Source: Calycina herbarum (Eukaryota; Ascomycota; Leotiomycetes; Helotiales; Pezizellaceae). From it: a stretch of DNA of 64,000 nt. Where the stretch lies: contig LLEY01000021.1 of NCBI GenBank assembly GCA_001414485.1, positions 124,001 to 188,000 of the forward strand. Reading direction: 5' to 3'. The translations under genes and the position numbers were made by a program. Within the stretch, counting starts at the first letter, position 1; each line of letters starts with the position of its first letter. Positions 34,812 through 46,553 of this stretch are shown in pieces. The notes below the pieces were generated by a model. It was not told the DNA's origin. It saw nothing but the letters and a program-made list of their open reading frames with translations, and did no database searches.

Positions 34812-36450
34812 TCAACTCCAATAACCACCAGTGACTGGATTCTGCCGGTGAATAGAGACGTATTTCGGAATTGTGGCGCGTGGGGGATCATCATTAGCCG
34901 TTGCACTATCACCATCCGCTGCCGAATACTTCTTCTTTGACTTGAGGCATTCGTCTCGTTTGTGTCTAGAAGAAGGCGATGTTAGTGTGATTCCAAAAAG
35001 ACTCGTTGGGTCTGGTTCAAACTTACCCTACCCCACCGCAATTACCACAAAATACTCTGGCGCCAAACGGTCTAGGAGATGTTCTACGAGTACCTCCTCT
35101 ACCTCCCCTACCACGACCTCTACCGCGACCTCCTCTAGCACCAGCACTCGTATCTTGGGATTGAGATGCCGATGAACTCCCCGGGGGTGTATCCTTCAAT
35201 TCATTGACAGCATCCCGGACACTTCCCACATCCGCATAAACTTCTGTCATATCAGATCTGAGCTCGTCGTTCTTCCTGGTGCACGCTGACATTTCTTCAT
35301 ACACCATTCTTTACGCCTCACCAAGCAACTTCACAACGTCCTCTTTTGATTGCTTAATCATTCCCTTTAAGTTCTTCGTATTCTCATAATTCTGGACTTC
35401 AGACTTCCTAAGCACCTCCTGTACCTCCTGCATTGTCACTGCGTCCTGACCAGCGAAGTCTTCGCGGGAAAAGAAATCATCAATCATGGTCTTAACCATC
35501 TTCTCGGTCTCCTCAACGGTTGGAGAAGTGAATTTCAAGTTTTTGAGATATTCTTGCACGATGTGTTGCACTGCTTGAATGGAGGGGGCGGGGGATGAAG
35601 ATTTCAACTCTTTGATTTGTTCCTCGAGGGAAACGACCGTATTTTGAAGGGTGGAGATCTTAGAATCGGTCATGTTGCGCAGTTCTTCGGCGATTTCGGA
35701 TGTTGCCGCGTTCATCAGGTAGTCGTTGATAGTTTCCTCTTGGAGGTTGTTTAGTCTTTCGTTCAACTCCTTCACTTGCTTGTTGATTGTCTCATCGACG
35801 TGGGTCATCAACTCGGATTTGGCTGTGTTGAGGTCCATTTGGATTACATCAAGAACGTTCGATGCCTTGATTTTATCATCAACAATACCGAGTATTTCGG
35901 CCTTGACAGATTTGATCTCAGTGTTATGTCTCGCGGTTTCCGTGTTGGTTGTCCCGATTACCCCATTGGCAGCACCGGCAGTTTGCTGTGTCTCGAGTTC
36001 CGATGCGGCGAGTCTTTCATTCATTGCATCCTGAAACTTTTGATGAGTCAAGTCTTCCGAGGCCTTGATCTTCTCGTCCATCATCTTTCGTAGATCGTCA
36101 AGTGTTGGTGCTGGTGAAGCTTGGCTCTCGTCCGCCGGGTTGAGAGAAGCAGTTGCTGGTAATCCGGCAGTCTGGATTGCCTGAAAGGGACGGGAAATGG
36201 TCGAACTGTGGTGCTTTGAATACCGGTCACAAATTCCGTTGATCAGGAAGTCGAGGTCGAAACAGGCAGTGTCCGGCGTTGGATTTTGTTGAGCGATACG
36301 GTAACTTTCAATCTGTGGCGGTAGTTCTGCTCCAAAAATGATCATCTCGACGAGCTTCCTCGCGGTGGCGTCGATGCAGTTTGCAATGGAGTCGTCGCAT
36401 TGCATGGCCTTTTGAAGGCGGTAGGCGCAATAGACCAATTCCGCGTCCAT
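34812..36450 (-). CDS. coiled-coil protein with RGG box and zinc knuckle (paralogue 2)
   Basis: Exon 1 runs 36450..35027 and exon 2 34965..34812 (intron 34966..35026, GTAAGT...CTAG). Residues 1-75 match the protein at 10756 (RLQKAM, CIDATARKL, DLDFLIN). A coiled-coil-rich Glu/Lys/Asn region follows, then an RGG-type tract (GARGGRGRGRGRGG) and, only after splicing, a perfect CCHC zinc knuckle, CGNCGGVGHKRDEC (C-x2-C-x4-H-x4-C). RGG plus zinc knuckle suggests RNA or single-strand nucleic acid binding. One in-frame TAA at 35311-35313 interrupts exon 1. It could be a nonsense mutation (CAA to TAA), read-through, or lie in a 36-nt in-frame intron (35286..35321, GTGAGG...CAG), which would be unusually short. 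About 513 aa with that intron removed. Confidence 0.65.
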
Positions 36451-38917
36451 GATGAAGATTGATCGTGGGAGGACCCGCGACGGCGATGTGTGATTGATAT
36501 TGTGATCTTCCCGCGGAGAGTCTCGTGGTCGTGTCGCACCACCTTGTTGCTGGTTGTCTGGGTGCTAGAGTTGCGAAGTTGAAAGTAGAAGCGTTCGGAG
36601 AAAACTCAAAAGCGGGGAAAGGTAAGGTCGAGGTGAACCGTCTTGTCCAATTGATTTTGAGAGGTTCTCGCCCAAGTAAGTGGGCAGCAAAAGCGGCATG
36701 GAATCCCGGGACGTTTTAATGCTCGGGGCTTTGAGGCTCAAGATATTGAAAAATTCCTCATCAAGGAGATGGAACGATTATTTACAGCAGTCAAGATTCG
36801 CGGAGAAGTTTTTTATAACCCGCTACAGGTTCAGATTTCGAGGCAAGGCATGATTGTCATATTATCAACTTCTATCAAAGCCAACATGTTTGACCAAGCT
36901 TGAGTATGTCAGACCTCGTCACCGCTATAGCAGCTCTGAGTCTCTGTCGAGCAGTAAGAGTTCTCAGCGTTCCTGCCCTTCCCTCCGTTATTCCAAAATT
37001 TCATGGCCAATGCAATATTATGCGAATTCGTGTAGAAGAATCATGACAGCGCGTCCCTGATTCTTCTAAACATTCTGGGAGAATTGTCATAAATGTCCTG
37101 GACCTTGCGGCACATTAGTTGAAAAGCAAGCTTTCCCGTAAGAAAGCATGTGTTCTTCTTACTACGTAAATTAGGACTCCCCTAGAATGGTTACTTCATC
37201 AATAACCCCTCCTTCACAGTCATTGCGGCTTGGGCTTTTGGTCTTGTTCGCGACATGTCCATTGCTCCTGACTCAATCGTGTTTCTCATTACTATTTCCA
37301 TTAGGAGCATCGGACTTCTAACCCTCCTTGAAGAATGATTTTAATTAACCACCACTATTCTACATAGTCCAAAGTTAAGTAGTTGCTCACAGAGCCAAAC
37401 CCACTTCTCTCACGAACTTTAAGATACTCGGCCTCTGGTACCTAAAGTGAGAACCTGAAATCAACACCAAAAATCCATATACTTACTCCTTTCGCAGCGA
37501 GTGGGAAAAAGAAGTTTTTCCAAGGAAGCCCTCTCTTTTCACAGCCTCATGAAGCTATCTCCTCAATCTGATTTCAGATGTTGGCCAAGTTTTGGCTTTG
37601 CAAGATTGGTCGTAGTCACAGTAGGGTTAGAATTTCATCAAGGTCGCTGTTGGTATGACTTTACGTCATATTTGTGGTGCTAAATGCAGTGTATTATTCT
37701 TGTCTTTCTTGTCAAAGTAGCTACGTAGGTCCTTCTTATATAGCCCTTTCCAGTCACGTGAACTTAGCTACAAAGTAGTATTCACCTGAAACGACAGTCG
37801 CACACTCATCATTATTCGTGCAGCTTCTTATGGTCAAACATACCTAGGATTATTTTTCCAGTTCTTTATGGTTGGACGAGCTTGCTTTCTATACAGTATT
37901 CTGAATTTTCCTCATCGCCGTCTTGTATTATCAAATCTTAAACCTCGATATACACGATACCAAGGAAGAGTACATCTTATTATTCCATCTACACCTATCG
38001 TTATTCCATGAGTCTTAGGACAATTGCGTTCGTGTTTGAGAAGATCTAGGATAAAAACCCGTGATGGAATTGATTTGATTTTCTTTTGTGATGTCGTGGT
38101 GCTTTGATGTGCCTAGTTCCCAGTGTCAAGTCTGAGAATGCAAGTGCTTTGAACGGAATAAATATAGCTTAACTCGGTAGAAGCACCAGTTGTTCTTCGA
38201 AATTTTCCCCCTGTCGCCTTTAAGCGAGGATGGGGAATTTGCAGGTTAGAAGATCTTCTATCATTCGAGAGTGCAGATGGTTGCTAATTCCGAGCTTCTT
38301 CGATTCCAAAAAAGCCTCTTTCTGAAGAGCCTCTCTAGCTGCTGGTTGTCGAAAACTCTAGCTCAGATATTATACTCCGAGATTTTATTTTTCTACTTCG
38401 GAAATATTTTTACACAGAGATATCTTACTTTACTAGTACTTGGCGAATGCTCGCTACCTACTAATAGAGTAAAGCTATCTGGCGTCTATTTGTAGGCAAC
38501 CTACCAATAGCGGCAGGTAAAATAGAGACTCTATTTCCTAGGTAACCTATGAATAGAACCTGAGTTCTCGGGACACCTTTAGTATTTTAACGCAAAGATT
38601 CAGTCTGTTCAAAAAATCTTAAAGAAAAGCAAAAGAAATCTACAATTTTCGAGATAGTAAATGAAAGTTTATTTAGTATACATTAAATGCTTGAGACAAA
38701 AGACAAAACATTCTAAGCGACCGTCGTTATTTTTCATCATCATCGGCTTTTCTGCACTTAGACATTTCCTTTTTGTTTTGCAATTTAACCATACCCCCTC
38801 ATCCATTATTATCATTCTTTATTTCCCATCTTGGGTGCTCCGACGGGAGGCGTATTGTTTACTTGAACTTATTACATTCCGGGAATCGATAATCTATCAG
38901 AAAGTTAGCATTGGTCC
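36451..38917. other. 2.5-kb intergenic region
   Basis: No convincing gene. Short ORFs at 36525-36719, 36854-37060, 37501-37683 and 38271-38495 have no motifs. Towards 38,451-38,556 it contains copies of the GGTNACC-centred palindromes described separately. Confidence 0.4.
38451..38556. repeat. GGTNACC-type palindromic repeats, cluster A
   Basis: Two imperfect palindromes of the form CTATT-n-AGG..ACCTA-n-AATAG lie at 38486..38510 and 38531..38556, with a half-unit at about 38451..38466 (CTACCTACTAATAG). The second has the core CTAGGTAACCTA. They share their sequence with the larger cluster near 50 kb. Confidence 0.75.
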
Positions 38918-40256
38918 TCACCGCCTCTCATATTCAGAAAACTTACGACCTCTCCGTTCCCCAGCAACGAAATCCCCCTCCTTCACCCAGCAGAAATCAA
39001 CAGTAAGCAACCACATCCCCTTATCAGCCGCAACCGCAATATCATCCTGAACAATCTCATAGCATTGAGCCACAACACCCTTATCCTTAGCGTATTCCGT
39101 GATCTGCGTGCACTTTGTTGCATCAGTGCTTCTGCAGCTACGGCATACAGCAGCGGTATCAGCAACGGTGAAATTCTGGAGATATCGCTTTTGAATCGTT
39201 CCGCGTGAGATGATTGTTGGCACTGCTTCTGGCTGAAGAGTCATCATTGTGGCTGTGGGTACAGCCGTGGCATCAGCTAGCGTCGTAGAAATGACCGTTA
39301 ACGTTGTGGTTTCGGTTGCGGTGGAAAACATCGTCGTGGTGGTCGAAGAGGAGGAGTTGGTTGTAGAATTAGTAGGAATAAAAGTCGTAGAATTGAAAGT
39401 GGGAGAAGAGCCCTTTGCCGTTTGGTTATATTGTAAGAATGGGATGGGGCCACATTTGTCGAGGGCGGTTTTGTTGGCTTTTGAGACGAGACCGGATTGT
39501 GAGATGTAGCAATTTTGGGTGGTTTTGAGCCATGTTCTGGTGGACTTTATTAGCAACCATCTATGCAATTGTACTCCATATGAGGAGGAGAGAGATAAGG
39601 GATGACTTACTTATCACCAACAATGTCCTCTCCGGCATCTGTGTAGCAAGTACTGTTCAAATCAATCCCATACTTGTGATATGCTACGTTATCACAGCTA
39701 ATTGAGGGACAGATTTGGCATTCTGTGTTATATTTTGTTGAAACAGGTGCTTGAGTGATGTTCTTGGCTTCCGATGCCAGGCCGCAGTAGGAGAGATCTT
39801 CTTCGTCTATTTGGCTATCAGTTTCTTAAAGACATGGAAGTGTGACATGAAAAGGGAGGATAAGAGGGTAAGTGAGCAAAGAGAAAACATACAACTTCCA
39901 CCATAGTCTTTCAAGTCGTAGTCCGCGATATAACATTGATCTTTGGTCTTTAACCAGAGACTAAGATATCAAGTTAGCAATTGCAATTATTACCCTCTAA
40001 AAGAAGACAGGGGAAAGAAAAAGAGAGCTTACTCGTTGCCCTGAGGTCCACCTCTGTCAATACTATCCCCCTTTGTCCAACAGGTAAGAGTAACACCCTC
40101 ATCACTTTTGTAAGTAGCTTTATTGGGACACAAACTGTAAGGACAGGTCTTGCATTCGGTGTTTACGCCATGTTCAACAGTTGCGTTGAGAAATGGTGAT
40201 ACCGCAGTGACAGTGGCAGCGAGCGCCAATCCGAGGATGGAAGTGTGGGGTTGCAT
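38918..40256 (-). CDS. secreted protein with three repeated Cys modules
   Basis: Exons 40256..40033, 39960..39893, 39806..39611 and 39560..38918 give 376 aa; all introns are GTAAG/GTATGT...AG and join in frame. A signal peptide is clear (MQPHTSILGLALAATVTAVS). Three related modules follow: TECKTCPYSLC...LTCW...LWLKTKDQCYIAD; TECQICPSISC...STCY...TWLKTTQNCYISQ; and, after a Ser/Thr-rich linker of about 120 residues, AVCRSCRSTDATKC...AQCYE...WLLTVDFCWVK. Each module starts C-x2-C, has a mid C[WY] and ends with W-L...C[YW]. The linker looks O-glycosylated. The role is unknown; a cell-wall or host-interaction protein is an inference. Confidence 0.8.
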
Positions 40257-41424
40257 GGTGAAGGAAAGTGAGGGTTTATTATGAATTTGAACGAAGATAG
40301 AAGTCTCTCACTCGGAGAGAAAAAGAATGTGATTCTGTTGTAGAAGTAAGGAATATATTCCCAAGAGAGAAGACATTATATCCAACCCCAAGACCTACAC
40401 TAGCCGATTCGGACTTTTCTCCCGTGGGGTACCCCGAAAGTTTTTTGAGTGCTAGATTTGAAGGCACATGTCAAGTCAAAGTGAGCGCGTGTAAGTCTGT
40501 TCAGCTCCCAATACTCGTATCTTCTTCCGATGTTGTGGACGGGCGATGCCCCACATAGAATACAGATCTGCCAAGAACAGTTAGCGAAGAACTAAGGGGT
40601 TCGGTTCGGGGCGAGTGTGGAGTGTGGATGTCCGCCACGTTTGAGAATGGTTCAGACGAATTATTCGTGAGCGATATTGAGTCGTTGCTGAAGTGAATTA
40701 GAGCAGTTCTCGGCCACGGAATAGAGAAAACTCAGCGAAGCGAGGTTCAAGGGACGTCAAGATCAGCCAGTTGAAAGAACCGATGAACGAGGTACGAACT
40801 ATATCGCGTGAGCTATACCTGGAAGGTTTGCTAGTGTCCCAGGCATGGATGAAATTGCAGCCACTAAACGCCACGAGTCACAATACCTTCATCGAGACTG
40901 CAACGTGCTTGGGGGGCATCGGCCCTCGGTGATGTTTATGGGTCCAAGCTAGACCAGATACGAACACTCAACTAAAAGGTACAAAGGCTTATTTTCCCTC
41001 TAACCACGCCCACTAGGTCACTTACCTTGGCAGGGCACCCACTTCCCAGACGGGTCGCAGCTGTGCGAATAGGTACTGCACAAGGCGGGTTAGAATCCTT
41101 GAAACAATTGTCTGAGAATGTCGAGGAGAATACGAGAATAGAACTCTCATTTCTCCCAATTATATCAGTCCAGACTCTTTCAAAAATACGAGAACAGGGT
41201 TCGCAGAGTAATCCTCGGGAAATTAGTAAGATACACTCCCTCTTCGTAACAAAGCGAAATTTGGAATCGGGGAAGATCTCCATATAAATAAACTTTTGTT
41301 TGCATCATATGTAGCCCCCTTATTTGCATTGGTGCCCCTTTGGTTGTGGCAAAATCTACGTGTCTGCCAACGAAATACTCCTGTTCCCCCGATTCGCGAA
41401 GAAGCCATGACGACAAGCCGGAAA
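40257..41424. other. intergenic region
   Basis: ORFs between 40972 and 41585 overlap on both strands and have no motif. The region holds the promoter of the Cys-module gene and the 3' flank of the hydrolase gene. Confidence 0.4.
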
Positions 41425-42673
41425 CTAAGCGGATTTTTTCCGCCTTCTTTTCCCATCGTCCACATAACCAACCAGTCTATTCCTCTCCAAGAACTTGTCT
41501 AAAAGACCAGCAAACTTGGCATTGTCCATATCAGCAAAAGGTATGTGGGTGCTTCCCTTCAGTCCCGCATCATCCCCTAGCATAAGAACTTCGGCGTTTC
41601 CTCCGTATGAATTGATGAGATCCGCTGCACGGCGAGACTGGGCTACCCATGAATTATTCGGCCTATTGTCTCCCCAGACGAACTGTATTGCTGTCAACTT
41701 GGCAAGTTTCTTGAAATCTTCAATGGGAACGACGAAAGGTCCAAATCCAGGCCCGAAACCGCCGGAACCAGGGACTACCCCAAGATTATCCGGGAAGACA
41801 TATCCCATACTCTCATAAGTAACCATGCCTTTGATGTTCCTAGATTTGCTTTTGATCGTAGCCATTTGTGCACGTAGTCCGCCTGCCGAGTTTGTAAGGT
41901 AGATGATACCGTCGCCCAGTTTGCCAGAATCCGCTGCGAAAGCTGCTGCATCCGACTGGAGCTGAACGTTATCAGCCGTATCAAATTCATCGTATCGAGA
42001 ACGAGTTGCGTCTTTCCAAGCTTCTTCATTGTCTGTGGGGACTTGAACACCTGGCCACCAATTCTTGTATTGAGGACCAAAATGCCAACTGCGGAAGTTT
42101 CTTGGATCTTCATAGCGAGGAACGTAGTCGATAGGATCGCAGCCCCAATTAGCTCGCCCGACTCTTGGCCCATCCCAAAGGTAGACAGGATAGTCGCGGC
42201 GGAGAAACATGTCCTTGTAGCCTTCGCCTACGGAAGAGCAAATGAGCATCGATCATCCTGAAAAGCGTTGAAGAGGAATTCATGAGGAAAGATGGATAAG
42301 TTAAAACGAGGTCCTCGAGTGGGAAACAAAAAAGGAAGTTGTCCATACCGCCATCCCAACGATTTTGCCACACCTGTGTACTGGAACTATGCCACATAAC
42401 AAGACTTGTTTCTCTTGGAGATTGAGGAATGAAATATTCCATGTAGCCATGATCGCATGAAAGCGTCATGTTGGAAGCTTTCGGGTTGGTGATAGTTTTG
42501 CCACCGATTGGAAAGCCACCCGTTCTGTCAAGTATTATGGGCTGTTTCCAATTCGAGTCTTCGGCTATGGCCCCATGAAGAAATTGTAAGCCAACGACAA
42601 TAATTGCAGCTACTCCTAGGGAGTAGGATCGCCTCTGGGTCATCCCGCTAGTGCGAGTTGTAAAAAAGAACAT
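41425..42673 (-). CDS. secreted alpha/beta hydrolase
   Basis: Exons 42673..42349 and 42227..41425 (intron 42228..42348) give 375 aa. An internal Met at 42643 opens a cleaner signal peptide (SLGVAAIIVVGLQFLHGAIA). The join reads QNRWDGG|EGYKDMFLRRDYPVYLWDGPRVGRANWG, the usual early strands of this alpha/beta-hydrolase group. LTNSAGGLRA is a nucleophile elbow (S-A-G-G variant), and the late segment contains IQFVWGDNRPNNSW and a His in GLKGSTHIPFADMDN that is a candidate catalytic His. Substrate unknown; an esterase is likely. The GH27 gene is divergently arranged from it, about 1 kb away. Confidence 0.75.
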
Positions 42674-43670
42674 TTTGAGATTGTTTCAAGCCAATGATGA
42701 TTTGGGTTTTTGGTCGAGGTATGACAATCTACCATTTAGAGCTCCCTCCTTTCATAGTTGAAATCAAACCTTTTTGGGACAGAAAAGCCCTTAGGGGGGT
42801 ATTTGTTAGCCAAACCCCACAATGCCGAAATTGATCTCACATAACCCCCAAACGGAAGCATAATTCCCGAGAAAAGAAACAATTGTCATATGGTGAAGAG
42901 TATAGGTTTACGTAAACCAGACTCGAGGCAATTGGAGGGTCGAAAGTCCATGCCATTGGCAAACCTATGGATGCATTGGGGGTGGGATTCTGGTATTCCG
43001 CGATCTCCCGTTGAAATGTGATATTGTAGGAAAGAAGATATCGCGTTGTTGGGGCCCACGAAATGACGGGAGCCAGTACAACCTCGTGTGGGACGAGAAC
43101 AAGGGAATAATATGGAGATTGTGTCAAGAGTACTGAGGGAGTGATATTAAAAGAAGATGTGGGAGGAGAAATGATTTGTGGCGGCACGTGGGATCGAAAA
43201 TCTGGGGAAATCTTGGCGAGCGGAAGAGGAGCGGAGCCGGAACAAGGCGGATAAATGTCACGATCTCAACCTCATGCTCTTGCAAATTCAACATCTTTTT
43301 GAAAGGCACATAACGTCCCACATTGAAGCACCATGTAGACATTCAGGGGCTTCTCCCACAAGATAAGATGGTCACCAGCTCAATTGACGACCTTGTCGTA
43401 CTGATACTGGTCGAGGTAACCTTACATGTACAGTCATGCAGCAGTGCAAATCTCGGGTTCGATAAACTGCCTGAATGGTCAAGTTGCAGTCGATTTCTCG
43501 AAAATTAAGGGGGATCCCCTTCTTTGCAGACTGTATGCTAACCGGTGAATATGATTGTCTATATATCGTGCTTTAGGCCGAGTATGGTGTGAAAATTGAA
43601 ACAGATCACATTCCATCTACACCTCCCACACAGCCGGTCAAACGACATCGGCACTCAATAGCCAATCGTC
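42674..43670. other. divergent promoter region of hydrolase and GH27
   Basis: Short ORFs on both strands lack motifs. A TATATA occurs at about 43,559, roughly 110 bp upstream of the GH27 ATG. The inverted GGGGATCCCC at about 43,511-43,520 is a notable palindrome. The two secreted enzymes may share this region as a bidirectional promoter. Confidence 0.45.
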
Positions 43671-45203
43671 ATGTTTCAATCATGTATACTCTCGTGTCTC
43701 GCCTTGGCCTATACCATTCATGCCGCAGCTGCACCCAACATTACCAATGGTCTGGCACTCACTCCCCCGATGGGTTGGAGCAGTTGGAACAACTTCGGAG
43801 ATAATATCAACGAAGGCTTAATCAAAGAAACCATAGACGCCATGGATCGTAATGGTCTGAGGGAGGCTGGATTCATATATGTCAATTTGGACGATGGTTG
43901 GCAGCACTACAAGGGAGACAGAAAAGATCACGTTCTTGAGGCGGACCCGGTCAAGTTCCCATCGGGTATTAAATCTTTGGCTGATTATGCCCATGGGAAA
44001 GGATTCAAACTCGGCATTTATTCCGGTGGGTGTTCTCGGAGTTTTTTCTTTTCGCTTGTTTTGCGAGGTTGTGACTATGTTTGCCCCCTCGGAAATATTT
44101 TCCGAAATGGCAATACTGACTCCGTTATTTTTCACAGGCCCTGGGGGTAGTACTTGCGCTGGATATACTGGAAGTGAGAACCACGAAGCTGAAGACGCGG
44201 CAATGTTCGCCTCGTGGGGTATCGATCATCTGAAGTACGACAGTTGTTGCTCCCATCATGACGCATCTCAAGAAGAGGTTCAAAAAGTAGCTCTCACTAT
44301 GTCAGAGGCCTTGATCAACCAAACCCACCCTATAGGTTGGTGTTCTCCGAATTTATCTTCTCCCTCTAGGTTGTTTTAGGAGGGTTGAGACACTGTCTCC
44401 TCCTTAGACAACTATGCTCCTCCCGTCACAACCGTGCTTCCTCCTCATTTTCCTCAAACATACTTCTAAAAATGGCAATACTGACTCCTAGGGGCGCAGT
44501 GTACCATATATGCCACTGTGGGTGGGCAAATGTTTGGGAATGGGCTGCCTCAGAAGGAGGAAACCAATGGCGAATCGGTCAAGATATTTCGGACGATTTC
44601 AATTATCCCGGAAATCGAGAAAAGTACTATTTTGATGTCCTGGACATGCTGGATCGTGGGAATAACCTCACTCAGTACGCTGGTCCAGGTCACTGGAATG
44701 ACTATGATATGCTTATCGTTGGGTTGAACGGGGAGAGTGCACAGCTCCAAGGTCCGGGTGCGTCGAATGTTGAGTATCGAGCACATTTCAGTATGTGGGC
44801 GATGGTCGCTTCTCCGCTTCTTATAGGGGCAGACACTCGTACTCTCAGCAACGAAACATTGGAAACTTTCACCAACAAGGAAATCATCGAAATCAGCCAA
44901 GACCCGAAAGGAGTTGCAGCAGAGGTCGTCCGGGAAGATCCTGGTGTTGGCGGGACGTTGCAAGCCTACGCCAAAGAAATGTCCGATGGAAGTTTCGCTG
45001 TTGCTCTGCTGAACCGTGGTTCATCGACTGCTGAAATGAGTGTCAGTCCACGGCGAGATCTTACGGTTCCGTGGAATACATATCGGCTCCGGGATGTCTG
45101 GAAGCACAAAGATCATGGCCCTTACGATATTACATATACCACAGAGGTTATGTCACACGAGGCCAAAATTTTGCGAATGTATCCCATCACGACCGGACCT
45201 TGA
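43671..45203 (+). CDS. GH27 alpha-galactosidase, secreted
   Basis: Exons 43671..44025, 44138..44335 and 44500..45203 give 418 aa, close to the usual GH27 size. A signal peptide (MFQSCILSCLALAYTIHAAAA) is followed by LALTPPMGWSSWNNFG, YVNLDDGWQ, GIYSGPGGSTCAGYTGSENHEAEDA, WGIDHLKYDSCC (nucleophile Asp in KYD) and YAGPGHWNDYDMLIVG (acid/base Asp in W-N-D), then SMWAMVASPLLIGADTR and a C-terminal beta domain. It hydrolyses terminal alpha-1,6-galactose from galacto-oligosaccharides and galactomannan. The two introns (112 and 164 nt) resemble each other at both ends and share an identical 19-mer. Confidence 0.92.
44026..44137 (+). repeat. GH27 intron 1, homologous to intron 2
   Basis: It starts GTGGGTGTTCTCGGAGTTT and contains TTGTTTTGCGAGGTTG and, near the acceptor, the 19-mer AAATGGCAATACTGACTCC (44105..44123), which includes the CTGAC branch point. 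The same words in the same order occur in intron 2. Confidence 0.8.
44336..44499 (+). repeat. GH27 intron 2, homologous to intron 1
   Basis: It starts GTTGGTGTTCTCCGAATTT, contains TTGTTTTAGGAGGGTTG, and ends with the identical 19-mer at 44470..44488 before the GCGCAG acceptor. A roughly 50-nt CT-rich insertion in the middle accounts for the extra length relative to intron 1. Confidence 0.8.
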
Positions 45204-45501
45204 GAAGATCCACCTTCAGAAATGTACTTGTACGTCATTCAGGAATCTTTAGGCATTCCATTTGATACTAGCACTCGACCTGTACAATAACTTTCAATCA
45301 TATTGCAATATCATCACGGCGGGGCAAAAAAGTCATTACCAGATGGCAGTATATAATATCGGTATATAATTCGGACACGGCATACAATTCTTTCAGCAGG
45401 GTAGGTCTTGGGGAGGCTTTTAATAGTCGAGACGCACAGATTGGTTTTCTTTTCTTGGAATTGTTTCACCAACAAAGACTTCGTTGATACTCATATCATC
45501 T

Positions 45502-46251
45502 TCACACGCTATGTTTCTTCGCCTCCGGGTCAAAGTATTTATGCATCTCCAACCCTCTTCTCTCATACCCACACTTTAGATAAAACCCCTCCTTCTTTGG
45601 ATTGCAATCCAATATCGTCTATCGTTTCAGTTAGCAAATTCCCCATCTTTCAAGAAACACAACAAACGATTGGGTATGTACCTTATAACAACCAACCTGT
45701 TCTGAAATATGACCTAACACCTCAATTATCCTTACCCCTAGCTTCTTTCCCTGTTGATCCACGGCTATCGCAACATCTTCGATATGCCCTTGAATCCCTA
45801 GGTTGAAAAGACTACTTCACATCAGTTTCCTTTCTCCTCCTCCTCTTTCCCTTCCTCCTTCCATTGTACTATTTCCCTCTCCAACTCTTCTTAGGTCTTT
45901 CTCCCCCCTTCCCAGGTGGTGTACTCACAATTTCTTCTCCACAATTAATGTTCCCGTCCCAACAATCTTCTTCGAAACCGCATCTTCAATTACAACAATA
46001 TAATAACTTTCCCCACAGCCCCTCATCCACTCAAACCTCTCCAACCAAGCGGCCTCTGTGGTGGTACCTACATGTGTCAGACCCCCGAGTATGTCTAGGT
46101 GGCCAAGTTGGTAGTCGTTGGACTGGAGGGGTCGGAGGTTTAAAGTTTCCGGGAGGAGAACTTGGACATTCAGAGGGATGAGGTGGGGTGAGAAGAGGGG
46201 TATTGCCTCGAGGCTAGATGCGGTAGATCTGGGATCTTGGGTGGATTTCAT
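45502..46251 (-). CDS. GNA1: glucosamine-6-phosphate N-acetyltransferase
   Basis: Exons 46251..45929, 45811..45682 and 45618..45502 give 189 aa, near the family length. The start is the ATG at 46251 (MKSTQDPRSTASS). The GNAT fold is recognisable: LRPLQSNDYQLGHLDILGGLTHVG, ESYYIVVIEDAVSKKIVGTGTLIVEKK, then after splicing NLGIQGHIEDVAIAVDQQGKKLG (acetyl-CoA loop Q-x-x-G-K-x-L/G) and ILDCNPKKEGFYLKCGYERRGLEM. GNA1 makes N-acetylglucosamine-6-phosphate from glucosamine-6-phosphate and acetyl-CoA, a step towards UDP-GlcNAc and chitin. Both introns have good GT-AG ends and keep the frame. This gene is missed if only long ORFs are read, because two exons are short. Confidence 0.88.
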
Positions 46252-46553
46252 GGTGTTAGATAGGCTCCTTAGAATGGGTCTTTTTGGAGGGTGAGAGGAG
46301 GTGTGGATTGCGAATCCCTTTACAGACAGCAATTAGAGACTGGCAAAACTTCAATCTCCAGCTCAGCACAAAGAGAAGTTCCTAGAGACCGGTCATCGAT
46401 GTTATAATCAGAACCCGAATGTACGATATCAGGCTAAAGATGTATCCTTCATCAACATCCAATCAGCACTGCCACTCCATATTGTGATGTCTCAGAATAA
46501 AGCGGTACCTCATACACAAAACTCATATCTACGAAACAATGCTAACAAACTTC

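Noticed and set aside
43508..43523. Palindrome GGGGATCCCC as a transcription-factor site
   Set aside because: It does not fit the SYGGGG repressor consensus well and no second site is seen; kept only as a remark.
45408..45806. 132-aa plus-strand ORF
   Set aside because: It is antisense to GNA1 exons 2 and 3, which have clear GNAT motifs and splice sites on the minus strand.
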